A stretch of DNA of 64,000 nt, from positions 4,424,299-4,488,298 of the forward strand of contig CM055109.1 of assembly GCA_029204225.1 (NCBI GenBank), read 5' to 3'. A program made the translations under genes and the position numbers. Positions 10,690 to 63,306 of the stretch are shown here, in pieces; positions within the stretch are counted from its first letter, which is position 1; each line of letters opens with the position of its first letter. The stretch is from Diphasiastrum complanatum (taxonomy: Eukaryota > Streptophyta > Lycopodiopsida > Lycopodiales > Lycopodiaceae). Under the pieces are notes generated by a model. The model saw nothing but the letters and a program-made list of their open reading frames with translations. It ran no database searches and was not told where the DNA came from.

Positions 10690-13383
10690 TAGGTAGTGTC
10701 GATTGCTTTCCTCCCCTTTGGCAAATCTGTGAGTGTCCATGCGTTATTTCTATGCATGGAGTCCATTTCGTCTCTCATGGCAGTTATCCATTGCTCCCTG
10801 TCCTGGCTTGTGCAAGCTTGGTTGTAGATGTTTGTGCCCTTTCTCCATTAACATGACCGTGTCATTCAGTTTGGATGGCAGCCTCCTCACCCTCGTTGAG
10901 CGTCTCAGGACTTGTTCCTCTTCAGAGACTAAAGGTTCCAGATGATCATTCCCATCGTCTGGGAATGATCCACCATCCAGCTGAGTCTCCTTGATTTCTT
11001 CAATCAATCTATTGGGCCTGTTCTCTGATCTGCATGCCTCCATGTTCGTACTGTTGTCATCAGACACTGTGATTATGAGTATGTTTGAATCCCCAAAAGA
11101 TATTATAGGCTCCTTCATATGTTTCCCATCTGTACCATAGGTCTCATCTTCGTTAAAGATGGCATCTTTGGCTACCAGGAACTTCTTCCCTACAGGGTCA
11201 TAGAGTTTGTATCCCATGACACCATCAGGGTAACCCACAAAGATGCATTTCAGACCCTTAGCATTTAGTTTCTTTCTCTTTTCTTTTGGGATATGAGCAT
11301 ACGCCACACATCCAAAAACTTTTAGATAACTCACACTGGGTTTCTTCCTGAACCACAGCTCAAAAGGTGTTTTTCTTGTGACAGCTTTGGTAGGAGACCT
11401 GTTGAGTACATGACACGCTGTGCTAACAGACTCTCCCCATAGACTTCTTGGAAGTTCCTTCTCGTGAAGCATGCACCTTACCATCTCTACCAGAGTGCGG
11501 TTCTTGCGCTCTGCCACTCCATTATGCTCCGGCGTGTAAGGGAATGTGAACTCTCTTTTGATACCGTGAGTGCTGCACAAAGCATCAAACTCTCTGCTGC
11601 GGTATTCACCTCCATTATCACACCTTAACCTCTTTATTTTCCTGCCTGTCTGATTCTCTGCTAGCGCCATGAAGGACTTGAAACTTTTGAGAGTTTCTTG
11701 ATCATACACACCCTGATGACTCTGGAGTAGTCGTCTATAAATGACACAAAGTACCTGGATCCTCCTATGGATGCCACATCCATTGGTCCGCACAGGTCTG
11801 AATGAATTAATTCTAGCAACTCTGATGCTCGATCTGACAAGCTCTTGGAAAATGGCATTTTGTGTTGCTTGCCATACACACATACCTCGCACCTGACAAT
11901 GCATCCTTCAAGATTGTAGTCAAAATCATCCAACATGACTTCCTTTGCTAATGTCTGCAAGCTCCTACCTCCCAGGTGTCCCATCCTCCTGTGCCAGAGG
12001 TTGTTCTTGTTTTTGGACTCCAGGCTTATGTATGCCATTGATCTTTCTATGGTTCCTCCTTGTAGTTGGTACAAACCACTGGACCCCATCCTGAATCCTA
12101 TGGCTATTATGTCTTCGTCATCCGCAATCGCACAGCCTTGTCTCTTGAATGATACTTCCATTCCTTTGTTTGTGAGGCATCCTACGGAAATTAAGTTCTT
12201 TGCCAAGTTTGGTACATGAAGCACCTCTTGGATTACCAGTTCTCTTCCTCCACCTAGCCATATTGTGACAGCTCCATCGCCAACCACATTTGCTCTCCCT
12301 CTGTCTCCTACAATGATCTTCCTCTTTGTGGTGACCAATTCATACGTGATGTACCCTTTTCTTTCAAACATCATATGAGACGTTGCGCCCGAATCCAGGT
12401 ACCAGCAAGAATCCACTGTCTCGCTTGCTTGTTCCTTAGTGACGTCAAGTTTTACCATGCTTCCATTGCTGCTTCCTGATGAGACATCAGATTCGTTGTC
12501 TTCTCCTTGATGACCACCATCAGGCCATATACTTTGGGTGGTTCCTCATCTTCCTCGACCAGGTTGGCCTCAGAGTTCTCACCCCGCTTTAGATCTTCTT
12601 TTTTCTTTCTGTAGTCTCGGATGAAGTGTCCGACTTGGTCACAGTAGAAACACTTTTTCTCTGATTTCTTCTTTCTTTCATCACTCCATCCTTGTCCTCC
12701 TCCCTGCTTGCCGCTGGGCTGCTTTCCATCCTTGATTTGAGTCCTCCTGAAGCTTGATAACAGCGCCATCTCGTCTGATGCTGGGTTAACCTTTCGTCGT
12801 GCCTCTTCTTGCAACAACCTTCTGGTCACGAAATCCAGATCGAGTTTTTCCTCAAACCCATCTAAGGTCATGACTAGGGGATCATAGCTCGCAGACAGGC
12901 TGGTTATCAGCGTGTAGATTAGCTGCCTCTTGTCCAATACAGCTTCTGCAGTTTCCATCTGCCTCAAATAGATTTGATCTTGTCAATGTGACCTGCCATT
13001 GAATCCTCTTCAATCATCTTGATTGTGCTAAGCTGCCGATGCAGGGTCAGTATGCTCGAAACAACGGTTGCCTCATAAGTTTTCTTGAGCACTTGCCAAA
13101 CCTCCTTGGCCATTTCAGTGTCTCGCACTTGCACGACTGCTGCGTCCCCTAGCAACATGCATAGTATCATGTAAGCTTTGGCCTCCTTTGCATTGATGGC
13201 CTCCGCCTGGACCACGTTCTTGGGACGTCCCTCCTCGTCCATCTCAATCACCTCGCTTCCATCAATCAACCCCCATAGACCTTTCTCTCTCAGGAGGATC
13301 TTCAATTTCCAGCTCCAGGCCGAGTAATTCGGTCCGTCCAGGCGCTCGATCATTCTGAAGTCTGCTCCGTTGTCAGTCGTCAT
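10690..13383 (-). pseudogene. Ty1/copia gag-protease-integrase, 3' truncated
   Basis: Gag begins at ATG 13383 (MTTDNGADF, LDGPNYSAWSWKLKILL) with a CX2CX4HX4C-like zinc knuckle (CFYCDQVGHFIRDY, last Cys lost) near 12640. Protease shows the catalytic DSGATSHM near 12390. The pre-integrase HRRMGHLGG and CEVCVYGKQH follow, then the integrase core (IHSDLCGP, CDNGGEYRS, EHNGVAERKNRT). The coding region ends just inside RT (near 10690), so RT and RNase H are absent. Frameshifts lie near 12965, 12455 and 11690. No LTR or primer site is recognised upstream in 13384-13861. Confidence 0.92.
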
Positions 13384-13861
13384 CCCTGATCGATGGTTCT
13401 CGACTCACTCAAGCTTGCTTTATCAATGTGACTGTCGCCGCGTGCTATGGATCTCGACCAAGATACTGCTACTCTCAGTAGTACACGATTCACACGCCTC
13501 GCAAGAACTCAGATCATCCACATTGTGGGCCCATAACCTTTGTTGGGATGAACTTCTCTTTAACGATTCAACTAATGACAGAATCGAATTCAGACAATCA
13601 AAGAGAAATGATCTAGAGATGATTACACAAGCGATCACAAACGTGAGAAAAATTCGACAGTCCAAAACAACATGAGAGCGTATCATTACGAAAAGAGTCA
13701 TCTGTACATATAACACATCTACGATGCGTATCAAGAAAATACTATTTACGGCCTTCTTCTTCCCGTGACAAGAAACTAACTTTATGCATTAACTATGGTT
13801 ATGATCTAACTTGAATTGTAGTATGTCCAACCCATATCAATATTAACCCAACGGGGAGAGA

Positions 13862-14400
13862 TTGGTCACAACATTTGGACAAAGGAATGTTGTCTCAAGG
13901 ATGTTCATGAAGAAAAGCTTTTACAAGATGCAAATGACAGAAGATGGAAGTGTTGCTGCTCATGTTAATAATGTGAGAGCTATGATTGATCAATTGGCTG
14001 GAGCTGGTGCTGCAGTAAGTGAAGAAGAAGCTGTCTTTGTTCTCCTTTCAAGCATGCCAGAATCCTATGACCACATAGTTGCTTCCATAGTGGGCCAATC
14101 AAATGTGACTCTAGCAGATGCCACTATATGGGACTGATTCTAGAAGAAACAAGGAGGAAGGCAAGTGGAATGAGTGATCCTAATGGTAATGAGGTAGCCT
14201 TTCTCACTACTTATTAGCAAAAGAAGTAGAACAAGAGCAAACAACCAGAAAGAGTTTGCTTCTACTGTAAGAAGCCTGGTCATTTTATCAGAGACTGTAA
14301 AAAACTAGTGGATGATGTTATTGAGAAGAAGTCGAAGGAGAATACCAATTTGTTTGCTTCTGCAGAAACCAATGAGCAAAGTGAGGAACAAAATTATTGT
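13862..14400 (+). pseudogene. Ty1/copia gag fragment, + strand
   Basis: This matches the C-terminal half of a UBN2-type copia gag: HVNNVRAMIDQLAGAGAAVS, then LLSSMPESYDHIVASIVGQ, then, after a frameshift near 14135, a zinc knuckle (CFYCKKPGHFIRDC, 14260-14300). Stops near 14135, 14217 and 14229 break it. Its 3' half (14098-14400) is duplicated in inverted orientation at 14885-15196. Confidence 0.8.
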
Positions 14401-15196
14401 TCTGTATTACATTCTCAGAGTTACGTAATAGCAGCAGCAGAAGAGAGAGAAGTGAGAGCCTTCACTAAACACAATGGTATATTGAATGAATCATGCATGA
14501 AGGCAACAAGCCTTTACAATGAGAGAGACAACGGTCCACCAACCGTTCTACCGTTACAGATGGAATGACACATGACGGTCACATTAACATAGAAACTACT
14601 TGATACTACGGACCAAAGGTCCTTTACTCATTGCTTACATGGCATACTTGCCACATTTATTCTTAACACTCCCACTCGATTACATATCAGATTGTAATCA
14701 CAATGAGATATAAATAGCACACAGCCATTGATTCACACAGTCATAGAAAATGCTTTTAGGCCTTCACACAATCATCTTTTAAGAGCTCTATACACACAAG
14801 AAGCTTCCACTGAAGCTCATTTTGACACAGTCAATACTCCCACTAGAGTTCTTCATCACATATAATGAGCACTTCAGAACAATCTTTCTCCATAATCTTG
14901 TTCCTCACCTTGCTCATCGGTTTCTGCAGAAGCAAACAAATTGGTATTCTCCTTGGACTTCTTCTCAATAACATCATCCACAAGCGTTTTACAATCTCTA
15001 ATAAAATGACCAGGCTATCACAGTAGAAGCAAACTCTTTCTGGTTGTTTGTCCTTGTTCCACTTCTTTTGCTGAGAAGTAGTGAGCAAAGCTACCTCATT
15101 ACCATTAGGATCACTGATTCCACTTGCCTTCCTCCTTGTTTCTTCTTGAATCAGTCCCACAGTGGCATCTGCTAGAGTCATCTTTGCTTGATCCAC
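14098..15196. repeat. Inverted duplication of a copia gag segment
   Basis: The arms are about 14098-14400 (sense on +) and 14885-15196 (sense on -), both encoding ADATVGLI(L/Q)EETRRKA to the zinc knuckle and on to FASAETN/DEQ. They are close to 90% identical by eye over about 300 bp, and are separated by about 485 bp with no recognised gene. Transcription through both arms would give a long hairpin RNA. Confidence 0.8.
14843..15196 (-). pseudogene. Ty1/copia gag fragment, - strand arm
   Basis: This is the inverted partner of 14098-14400. It reads TLADATVGLIQEETRRKASG, then NGNEVALLTTSQQKKW and the zinc-knuckle start CFYC. The frame then shifts, so the GHFIRDC part is read in another frame. 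It joins abruptly at about 15197 to an unrelated copia protease/pre-integrase segment. Confidence 0.75.
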
Positions 15197-16601
15197 AATT
15201 AAAACAAATACTTGGTCATAGAAGGATAGTCGGGATCAAGAACCATGGATTGTCTGGACATGTTAATAACAGATGCATGATTCAAGTGTCCTAAGCGATG
15301 ATGCCATAGTAATGCTTTATTGACTAGAACAGAGGTTTTCAAGGCTTGACTAGACTCAGAATAACAGTGTGCCAATCTATATAAGTAACCTGCCTCTTGT
15401 CGAGTGCAAGGATCATATCACTCCTATCAATTATTTTGCATTGATCAGATTCACATTTTACCTTATGACCTAAATCTGTAATTCTACTCACTGATAATAG
15501 ATTTGTAGAGAGTTTAGGAACATATAAGACCCTTGATAGTAATTTGAATTGATCATGCTGGAATCACAATCTTACAATACCTTCACCTTCAATAGTGTGA
15601 GTACTATTATCACCAAGATGAACAAATTTCTTCATGTTGTAAGGTGAGTAGGAGTTAAAGATCTCACGTTGATTGGTCATATGTTGAGTTGGTTCAAAAT
15701 CCAGAAACCATGAATCATCCAAAAATGCACTTTGATCTTTGACCATGAATGCGCCTTTGTCCACTTCGACCTGGGGAGATGATGAAACTGCGTTTGCTTG
15801 TTGATCAGGTTGCTTGGCTGCATTCTTTGCTTGGAGAATTCGACAATCCTTGATCTCATGATTATTGCACTTGCAATACCTGTAAAACATCTTCTTTTTC
15901 GATTGTGGATTCGATAATTGTTCTTGACCTTGAGTCGCCTTCTGATTCGTTGCAGCCTTCTTGGAGCTTTTTTGCTTTTGTCGCTTCGAGCCTTTGTTGA
16001 CATATAGAGCCTGAGAGGAGGAAGTAGACAAAGTGTCTTGACTTATTCGATTATCTTCTTGCAGCAACATAGTGATAACTCTAGTAAGAGTTAAATCTAA
16101 GTGTGTCGATATGATCATCACCTAGTTCTCATATGTAGAGGGCAAGCTTGAAAACAATGTCATAATTGCGTCTTGATCGTCTATGACTGATCCGACAACG
16201 GCCATCTGTTGCAAGAGATTCTTAAACTAGTTAATGTGACTCTGAAGAGAATCACCAGTAGACATTTTGAATGTGAAAAATTTCCTTCGTAGATGTAACT
16301 TAGTAGTTACGTCCCTTACGTCATATAGTGAGTTCAAGATGTCTGAAAAGTCTTTTGATGTTTTAGCTTCAGCTACGTGTCCAATCTGTGTATCTGATAT
16401 ATTGAAAATAATAAGCGCAAAAGCTTTACCGTCCTTCGATTTCTTCTTTGAGTCGTCGTCTTCAGGTTTTACTTCTATACCTGTAACAACATCCCATAAG
16501 TCGCTGGCGATTAGCAAGGTGTTCATCTTAAATTTCCACAAATGATAATTGGATCCATTCAGCTTGTTTGCGATAAGACCGACTTTACTTTGAGAATCCA
16601 T
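15197..16601 (-). pseudogene. Ty1/copia gag-protease (broken)
   Basis: Gag starts at ATG 16601 (MDSQSKVGLIANKLNGSNYH) and continues with TKLHLRRKFFTFKM. After stops near 16229 and 16123 it reads on to a degenerate zinc knuckle (YRYCKCNNHEIKDC). The protease site reads DSWFLDFEPTQHMT where DSGATxHM is expected, so the catalytic triad DSG is lost. A decayed pre-integrase segment (ITDLGHKVKCESDQCK) follows to about 15200. A primer-binding site and LTR lie directly upstream at 16797 and beyond. Confidence 0.85.
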
Positions 16602-16796
16602 CTGGAACTTAGTCTATCGTTTGTATCGATGACGCTAAGATGTGGTAATGCCAACAATTGGAAATTAATTCTCTGATACCGAAAGGTTGAAAAGAACTGA
16701 AGAGTATGATATCAATTTGATATCGCGAAAGATATCAAGTATTAGAGCTTTTACTCTGATATCATGTTGGAATCAGATAAAGAAGTAGTGAAATTC

Positions 16797-16808
16797 GCTC
16801 TGATACCA
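16797..16808 (-). promoter_or_regulatory. Primer-binding site (initiator tRNA-Met type)
   Basis: The minus strand reads TGGTATCAGAGC, the standard plant retroelement primer site complementary to the initiator tRNA-Met 3' end. It abuts an LTR that ends in CA on the minus strand (TG at 16809-16810 on +). Two weaker versions of the same motif occur at about 16672 and 16754, as if short leader segments had been duplicated. Confidence 0.85.
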
Positions 16809-17960
16809 TGTCAAAAAGTGGTGTGCAGAAGATAGGTCTAGCTCGAAAAAAAAACGAATTCGAAAAAGAAACGAATGAAAATAATTTCGAGTGTCTAGAA
16901 AGAAAACTTTTTCGTGCATGGTAGAATAAACTATTTTCCTCTTTCACATTGCATGACTACGCCTATCAATTTCAAACAAAAAGAAAAGTGATAGAAATCA
17001 CGTTTAAACTTATAGTAACTAACTTTGAAATCGCCAGTACTACAGTGATTACGTAGCCAAACAATTAAGCATTGAAAATTATCAGACAAATAATTAGTCG
17101 CGAAGAAAAGCAGAAACACATACATTCTGAGACAAAAACGGAACGCAATGAAGGATAGTATTTATTCCGTATGAAAACATAACAAAAGTAAAGGCATACA
17201 ATAAGTTGCGGATCGAAGCCGCGTACTCTATGCTATCTCTGAGCGGCTAAAAATGAAAGTCTGAATTAAGCGCAATGCTGATAAGCAGTAGCGCAATAGC
17301 AATATCTAAAACAACTCTAAGAAGCAAGCTAGAATGCCCAGGAGTGTTTAAGCTCGTAGGCTTGAGAGAGAGAGAGAGAGCTAAGTATTCAAATGCTTTT
17401 GATAATCTTAAAATTCATCAAATTGTATGACTATGAACAACTATTTATACTAAGAAATTAGGTCATGAATTACGATCGCCAGTTGGCTGGTGATCAACTG
17501 GCATCTATCCGGTCCTTGTCATTGATTGTTGATAAGCAGTGAAATTGGCCGTAAACGTTCTGTCTACATAAATGAATGAAAACTGTAGCTTTGCAGAAAT
17601 GAACTAAAACAGCCACAGGCGACATTATCGAGTTTTTTACGAAAAAAGGAGAAAAAAAAAAGGTGCCCTTAAATCTCATTTAGAGTTGCCCCACACTTTG
17701 CCAGAGTCATTTTCTTAACATTTGAGGCTCTTCTGATAAAGCGAAAAATGCGACACTGTGATTTTACACGAGATTTTTGTCAAGCGAAAAATGCGAGAAA
17801 GAGACACTGTCTTAAACTCCGTGTAATTCTGCAGACTGTGAAAAACACTTGTAATTCTGCAGACTATGTAAACACACGGGAAAATCCGCAGAACTGGATA
17901 AACAATGGATGAAGATTAAAACCGATTAGTCGATTGGTAAGAAGGAGAATAATCGAACAC
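16809..17960 (-). repeat. 5' LTR of the copia element (outer end uncertain)
   Basis: The inner boundary is set by TG next to the primer site. The minus strand carries a TATA box (TATAAATAG, 17442-17450), as expected for an LTR promoter. The outer part holds short direct repeats, AAGCGAAAAATGCGA near 17737 and 17773 and TGTAATTCTGCAGACT near 17820 and 17851, typical of U3. A 16-bp GA run sits near 17365. The outer end is not fixed because no second LTR copy is present. Confidence 0.5.
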
Positions 17961-18561
17961 CAAAGTAAATATACTTCTAATTTGCTAGCGTGAGTTCTTT
18001 GAATAGGAGATTACATGGAGTTATGTGTTGAGAAGCACCGAAATCGAGGGAATCTCTACATTGTTGATCATCTTGTACCTTTGGCAATATTGGGTTTTCA
18101 TAAGAGGTTTTGGTAGAATCAGATCTTCTATCAGATCATGTCACCTTTCACTCAACAAAATTGTGCCAATCTTGCGTAATCATTTCACAACTTTTTATCA
18201 TTGGTTGAAAGCAAAAGCCAAAGAGATTGCCAAATCTTAAAATCAAACTAGTAAAAGTTAAAATTGTCACTCGACTCCTAGTCTTGCTTGAAATTTGAAT
18301 ACTAAATAGTTATGAAACTTTACTAGTTGGTAAAAGCGAGCTACAAACCGCAAGTCTCCCTTTAACTTACTTTTTTTATTCTTTATTGTGACTCTCCACA
18401 ACAAAGCAATGAAAAGATAAAATAGAGTCAAGAACCCAGATAGAGAGATTGGAAAAAGTGGTGAGCTACAACGCCATAATAAATGTGATTTAAACTATCT
18501 AATAGTACATTTGTTTAGTTTGAATTTTTGTAGTTTTCTATAAGTAATGTGCACAAATTGT

Positions 18562-18562
<1 letters not shown>

Positions 18563-18595
<33 letters not shown>
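18563..18595. repeat. (GA)n microsatellite next to a foldback
   Basis: A pure GA dinucleotide run of about 33 bp ends exactly where the foldback element begins. No LINE 3' end is recognised here, unlike most other GA runs in the window. Confidence 0.9.
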
Positions 18596-18599
<4 letters not shown>

Positions 18600-18773
18600 A
18601 CATGAACAAGCCATTTCATGGCTGTGTAGCCAGGAACCGATGCCGGAATGCCGAAAACTGGCTTTTGCCCACCTAGGGCAAATTTGTGCGTTGTTCCTGG
18701 TTGTGGTTGCACAGCCAAAAACAACCAAAAACAACCATAACCAAGAATTGGCTCAAAATAAGCTCATGTGGGC
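18596..18773. mobile_element. MITE-like foldback, 178 bp
   Basis: The 10-bp ends GCCCACATGA (18596) and TCATGTGGGC (to 18773) are perfect inverted repeats. Inner segments are also inverted copies (AGCCAGGAAC on the left, GTTCCTGGTTGTGG on the right). There is no coding capacity. No convincing target duplication is seen, partly because the left flank is the GA microsatellite. It is a small non-autonomous DNA element by structure; the superfamily is unknown. Confidence 0.6.
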
Positions 18774-18977
18774 ATGCTAAGAGAGAAGTCATAAGGTGGA
18801 TCTCAATGTTTTCAAACTGAAAAAGTGGAGTGAGACATAGGTGATCCTTAGAAAAGATTATAGTGACATTTCCACTAAATCATGCTCTAGCTAGTCTCTC
18901 ATGAAAGATAGGAATGCCAAATGGGATGCGGACATGATTTCACACTAAAGCATTAACAAAAGTCCATTTCCCCCAAT

Positions 18978-19060
18978 TGGGGTTGGCTCAGTTGGTTAGC
19001 TTGACATCCAAAGTTTCTTTGGTCTCAGGTTCGAGTTTCCCCTTGAAAACCAAAAAGCAT
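18978..19060 (+). mobile_element. SINE-like, tRNA-derived head
   Basis: It contains TGGCTCAGTTGGTTAG, which fits the RNA polymerase III A box, and 45 bp later GGTTCGAGTTT, which fits a B box with changes at its end. The T-arm stem does not pair well, so it is not a working tRNA gene. The following 100 bp may be the SINE body. It could also be a decayed tRNA copy. Confidence 0.4.
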
Positions 19061-19589
19061 TCCCCCCAATTAAGCAACCCACAAAATTGTAGTGCGTGTC
19101 AAGGTTTGTTTGGTTGGGCAAGTAAATCAACGTGTTGGCCTGCTAGTAAAGGTTCATATATTCCATGAAAAATAGTGTGCCAAAAGTGTCCATGGACCAC
19201 GGAGGACACTGGAGCCAAACGACCCACTCACGTGGCATCGTTATCCCGCCGTCGTACCTACTCACAGATTTTCTTTCTAAAAGATGCTGCCGTGTCAACT
19301 TCCAAGTATTTTGACAGCCTCCGTTCGCTTTCAAAATGACAGGTGCAACGGACATATTTGAACGACTCTACAACTCCCACGCATTTCTTCTTCTTTTCAT
19401 TTGACGACTGTCCTCTTTAGTTTGCACGTCAGAATGACATTCCGAAGTCCGCTTGCAAGCGCATCCTTCGCCGTCACGTCCCCTTTGTCTCACTATGTCG
19501 TATTGCCTTGCACCTCGTACGAATGCTCTGGTTGTTATTAAAAGTTCAAAGGAAAAAGAGAGAGAAATGAAAGATGGCGGTATAATCGG

Positions 19590-20275
19590 ATGCTACCTTC
19601 TCGTTTTTGCAACGATGGATCGTGAATGATAGCGAATCAGTATCTCTCGTCTCGGTAACGTTCGCTCTCGTCTTTCTCGTTGTCTTGCTCTTATAATATT
19701 TGGTAGCTGCAACTTTGAAAGCTAATCGAATGATAGCTTCTCACTACAATTGATTACATCCTTGAAGGTTGGATATCTTAATATTGCTGCCTTCTCGTAA
19801 CGATGAATTGTGAATGACAGAGAATTTAGAATCCAGATGTCTTTCTGTTTGTCTTGATCTTATATTTGGTAGTTTGCAACTTTGAAAGCTAATCGAATGC
19901 TAGCTTCTCACTACAATTGATTACATCCTTGAAGGTTAAATATCTATAATATTGCTGCCTTATAATCGTAACAACTTTGCAAGCTAATCGAATGCTAGCT
20001 TCGGTTTTGTTTTTCTCACCACAATTGATTACATACTACAAGGTTTTGATATATATCTACTAGGTAATGTTGCTGCCTTCTCGTAACGATAAAATTGTGA
20101 ATGACAGAGAATCCAAATCTCTAGCATCGGTGACGTGATCTTGACTTTCTCTCTTTCTTGCTCTTATATTTGGTAGTTGCAAATCCGCAAGCATATTAAA
20201 TGCTAGCTTTGACGTTCTTCCGTTTCTCATTATTTGATTGCGTCTGTGAAGGTTGGACATCTGCTTGTTGCCCGT
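19590..20275. repeat. Tandem block of ~4 diverged 100-200-bp units upstream of LKR/SDH
   Basis: Units start near 19690, 19859, 19961 and 20161, each with versions of TCTTATATTTGGTAG, then GCAACTTTGAAAGCTAATCG, then GCTAGCTTC, an ACAATTGATTACATCC-type word and, in some units, CTTCTCGTAACGAT followed by GTGAATGACAGAGAAT. A partial unit precedes at 19590. Units differ by small insertions. The block ends about 1.6 kb upstream of the LKR/SDH start codon. Confidence 0.7.
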
Positions 20276-20276
20276 C

Positions 20277-20285
20277 TTATATATT
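20277..20285 (+). promoter_or_regulatory. Weak candidate TATA box upstream of LKR/SDH
   Basis: TTATATATT lies just after the tandem-repeat block and about 1.55 kb before the start codon. A 5' UTR containing an intron would be needed to connect it. Other AT-rich words in 20285-21800 could serve equally well. No gene or other feature was recognised in that stretch. Confidence 0.2.
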
Positions 20286-21835
20286 CAACCGAATGCTTAA
20301 CAATTAGCAGAAATCAAGTAACAAATCTCTTGTTGTGTTACCGCTGAGATTGAGAGGTGTTCAACATCTCGGAAACAGCGATTGATTCTAATCAGAGTTT
20401 TGTTACTGGCGCACGCCTGCACTAGACTATTAACGCTTTGTCGTATAGTCTCTTTGTGCTAGCATATACGTAATTTGCTACCTGAAATCTGATTCCAGGA
20501 AGAATAAAACAGTCTAACAAGTTATTTAGTTGATATTAGATCAGACAAGCCATTGCATGTCTAAGTTCAAAAGAGCTACGCTAGGCGAGTTGTCATAAGT
20601 TTGTACGTAGAATAGTAAATTCTACTGATCCACGCAGCGTGGTTGGACCTTTGAACCTTATTTGATATATTGCATTGATTACTAATTTCATATCAAACAG
20701 CCACGCAAGCATTGGTCCCGTTAACTTCTCTTCCCTGTTGACTGAAGTTTGACGTATGAACGCCATACACAAACTAGGGACAGTGAAAGCCCATTGCGCT
20801 AAGATAAATGTAAAGCTGCTCCACTGTCAAACTTAATGAGAGCTTTTGGTTCAAATCAAGCAGTACTTGCCGAAGCGGTTGCAAAGCCTCATAATGAAGA
20901 ACGGAAAAAAAAATTACAAAGAAACAAAACTTCACAAATGAGAAGTTGAAGTGATTCTCTCTCACTTGGAAAAATTTCAAATTTTTTTTTTCAGAATTCT
21001 GGCTAGTGTGACCCATCTCCACTAATTTAATCATAACTTCCTCAATATTGATCCAAATCACAAACTTTCAGTACCTCTGAAAAGCTAACAACAAGCGCTA
21101 TCAGCTTATAGGATTAGATCAATGATTGAATGTGATTTGATATGTTAAATTAACCACAGAACAACCAATAGAATTGAATATGGTAATTTGAATAGAATTG
21201 CATTTCAGCACTTTCAGCCACTATATATCCTTAACTTGTAGTTGTTGTAATGAGTTATTAAAGCTTATTACTGGGTTGGGATTTCCTGTGCAGTGTGAAC
21301 TTCCTTGATTTGTTTGTCCAAATTCATGTTTGATCAATTTGATGTAACTCAAGAGAAGAAGCACATGTAAGTCTGCTCTCTATCTAGATTGAGTTTTCGA
21401 GCTGGAAATACGTGTATGATTTCGTACCTCCTTCAGATAAATTGTCATCTATTTCTCTAAGTTATTCTGGTTAGTCCAGAGCTGATCATCATCATTAAAA
21501 CTGGCTACCTTTAATGGGACATTTCACATGCTATAAGTTTACCGGATTATAAACACGCAGTGAAAAATTTAAAAAGACTTAAAATTGGGAATGGCTACTA
21601 GACTTGAAAAAATCTTTTGTTTGTTTATAAATTGCTGTTCGAGTACAAGAAAGTTAAGTGTTTTGGTAGGAACTGTGCGTTCTAGCTCGCTTTTGCACCA
21701 AAAAGCGGAATAAGCCTTACTCTTTTTTATTGAAAGGTCAGCCTGATTCGCATCTGGCGGCAATTTTCGTTCCTCGGATGACTAGATCTCTTTATTGCAA
21801 ACGGACTACTGATTTGAACCTTCTGCAAAGGTACG

Positions 21836-59911
<38,076 letters not shown>

Positions 59912-60785
59912 GCTTTATTAATGTCTTTTCCATGCCAGACTAGTTAAAGTACATGTCAAGTATGTGGTAACTATAGGAGCGTATGAAACGTCTCCAAGGT
60001 AACATAAATACAAATCTAACTACTATAAACTGAACTGAAAACTGAAACTGAAAAGGATGCAATGATATTGAAACATATGGGAGCATATATAATGCTAACT
60101 GTCTGTCTGTCATGAATATGGTATGACACTATCACCCAATCCTGTCCCGCTGATGCTAAAAAAGGATGTAATACGGGCGGCAGCAAAAGGAACTGCTGGT
60201 GGTCGATGACGTCGTCTGGGGAGATGAGGCCTCCTCCTGATAGGTCGGGTAACTCGTGCAGCAACATGCGTATGAGTGGGACACTGTCTCTGATCTTTGT
60301 GGGCATGTAAGTCGTCATCTGTCTCATCCTCATCAGATACAAAGTCTCGTCCTCGTCTCCTAGAAAAGAAAGAGGTGATCTGCTGCTGAGAAATATGACT
60401 CCGCTGGGCTGTCTGACATAGGTCCTGCCGTAGAATAAACATCTCTCGTAACATGAGTGCGACACATCTGGGGTCCTCGTAGGCTAGGAGGGATCGTAGT
60501 GTGACAGGTGTGTCACGAAACAAACAGTGATATCTCCCTCTGATCTCATAATACACAGGGCACCTAAAGATAAAGTGATCCTCCGACTCCACCTCACCCA
60601 GGGAACAAAATTGACAAATCCGCTCATCTCTCGGGGTGCCCTGGAATCTCCCAGTCTCAATAGCCAACTGATGTGATGATACACGGAGCTGTCCCAATGT
60701 AAATCTGAGGCTATGTGATAATCCCGAGTCCAAATAGCGTGGCAAAACAGGGAACCCTGTTGTGTCAAGCTCAATGAAATGAGTC
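59912..60785 (-). pseudogene. LINE J: ORF2 C-terminus and 3' UTR
   Basis: Minus strand from 60785: HFIELDTTGFPVL, PRYLDSGLSHSLRFTLGQLR, zinc motif CQFCSLGEVESEDHFIFRCP (near 60600), YYEIRGRYHCLFRD, YEDPRCVALMLREMFIL, then PIP-like box QQQITSFF (60365-60388) followed by SRRRGR, an acidic patch, and a second ITSFF without the Gln near 60150. It is open from 60745 to 60110. Its 3' UTR lacks the left arm of the hairpin. A second LINE 3' end (LINE C) cuts its 5' side. Confidence 0.88.
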
Positions 60786-61007
60786 CAGAGAGAGAAGCTT
60801 TATTAACGTCTTGAAGGCACCCATAGGTGCATAAGACAGATACATATGTACAATGATGCATGGGAGCATCGTCAATGTGTAGACTAAAGAAAAATTTACA
60901 TGAGAACAAAAGTAATGTAAACAATAAAACGCCCACAACCCGGGCCAGGTAGGACTGATGACTAGGAGAAAGAAGGGATGCCCACAACCCAAGCCAGGTG
61001 AAGAAGA
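60786..61007 (-). mobile_element. LINE C: 3' UTR fragment with short (TC)4 tail
   Basis: It begins with AGAGAGAGAAGCTTTATTAACGTC on the + strand. In LINE orientation the 3' end has hairpin GCACC-TATG-GGTGC (60817-60830) and GTTAATAAAGC, then a short TC run ending at GGAC in LINE J. Similar to the LINE G 3' UTR. 60900-61007 contains CCCACAACCC..GCCAGGT twice. Confidence 0.65.
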
Positions 61008-63240
<2,233 letters not shown>

Positions 63241-63306
63241 GGACGTAACAATTGTCCACTTTAAAAAAGTATTATATGACCATAGAACATGTCTCTTAAT
63301 TTTTTT

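Noticed and set aside
18978-19060. Functional tRNA gene
   Set aside because: A-box and B-box words are present but the T stem and acceptor stem do not pair; it fits a SINE head or tRNA relic better.
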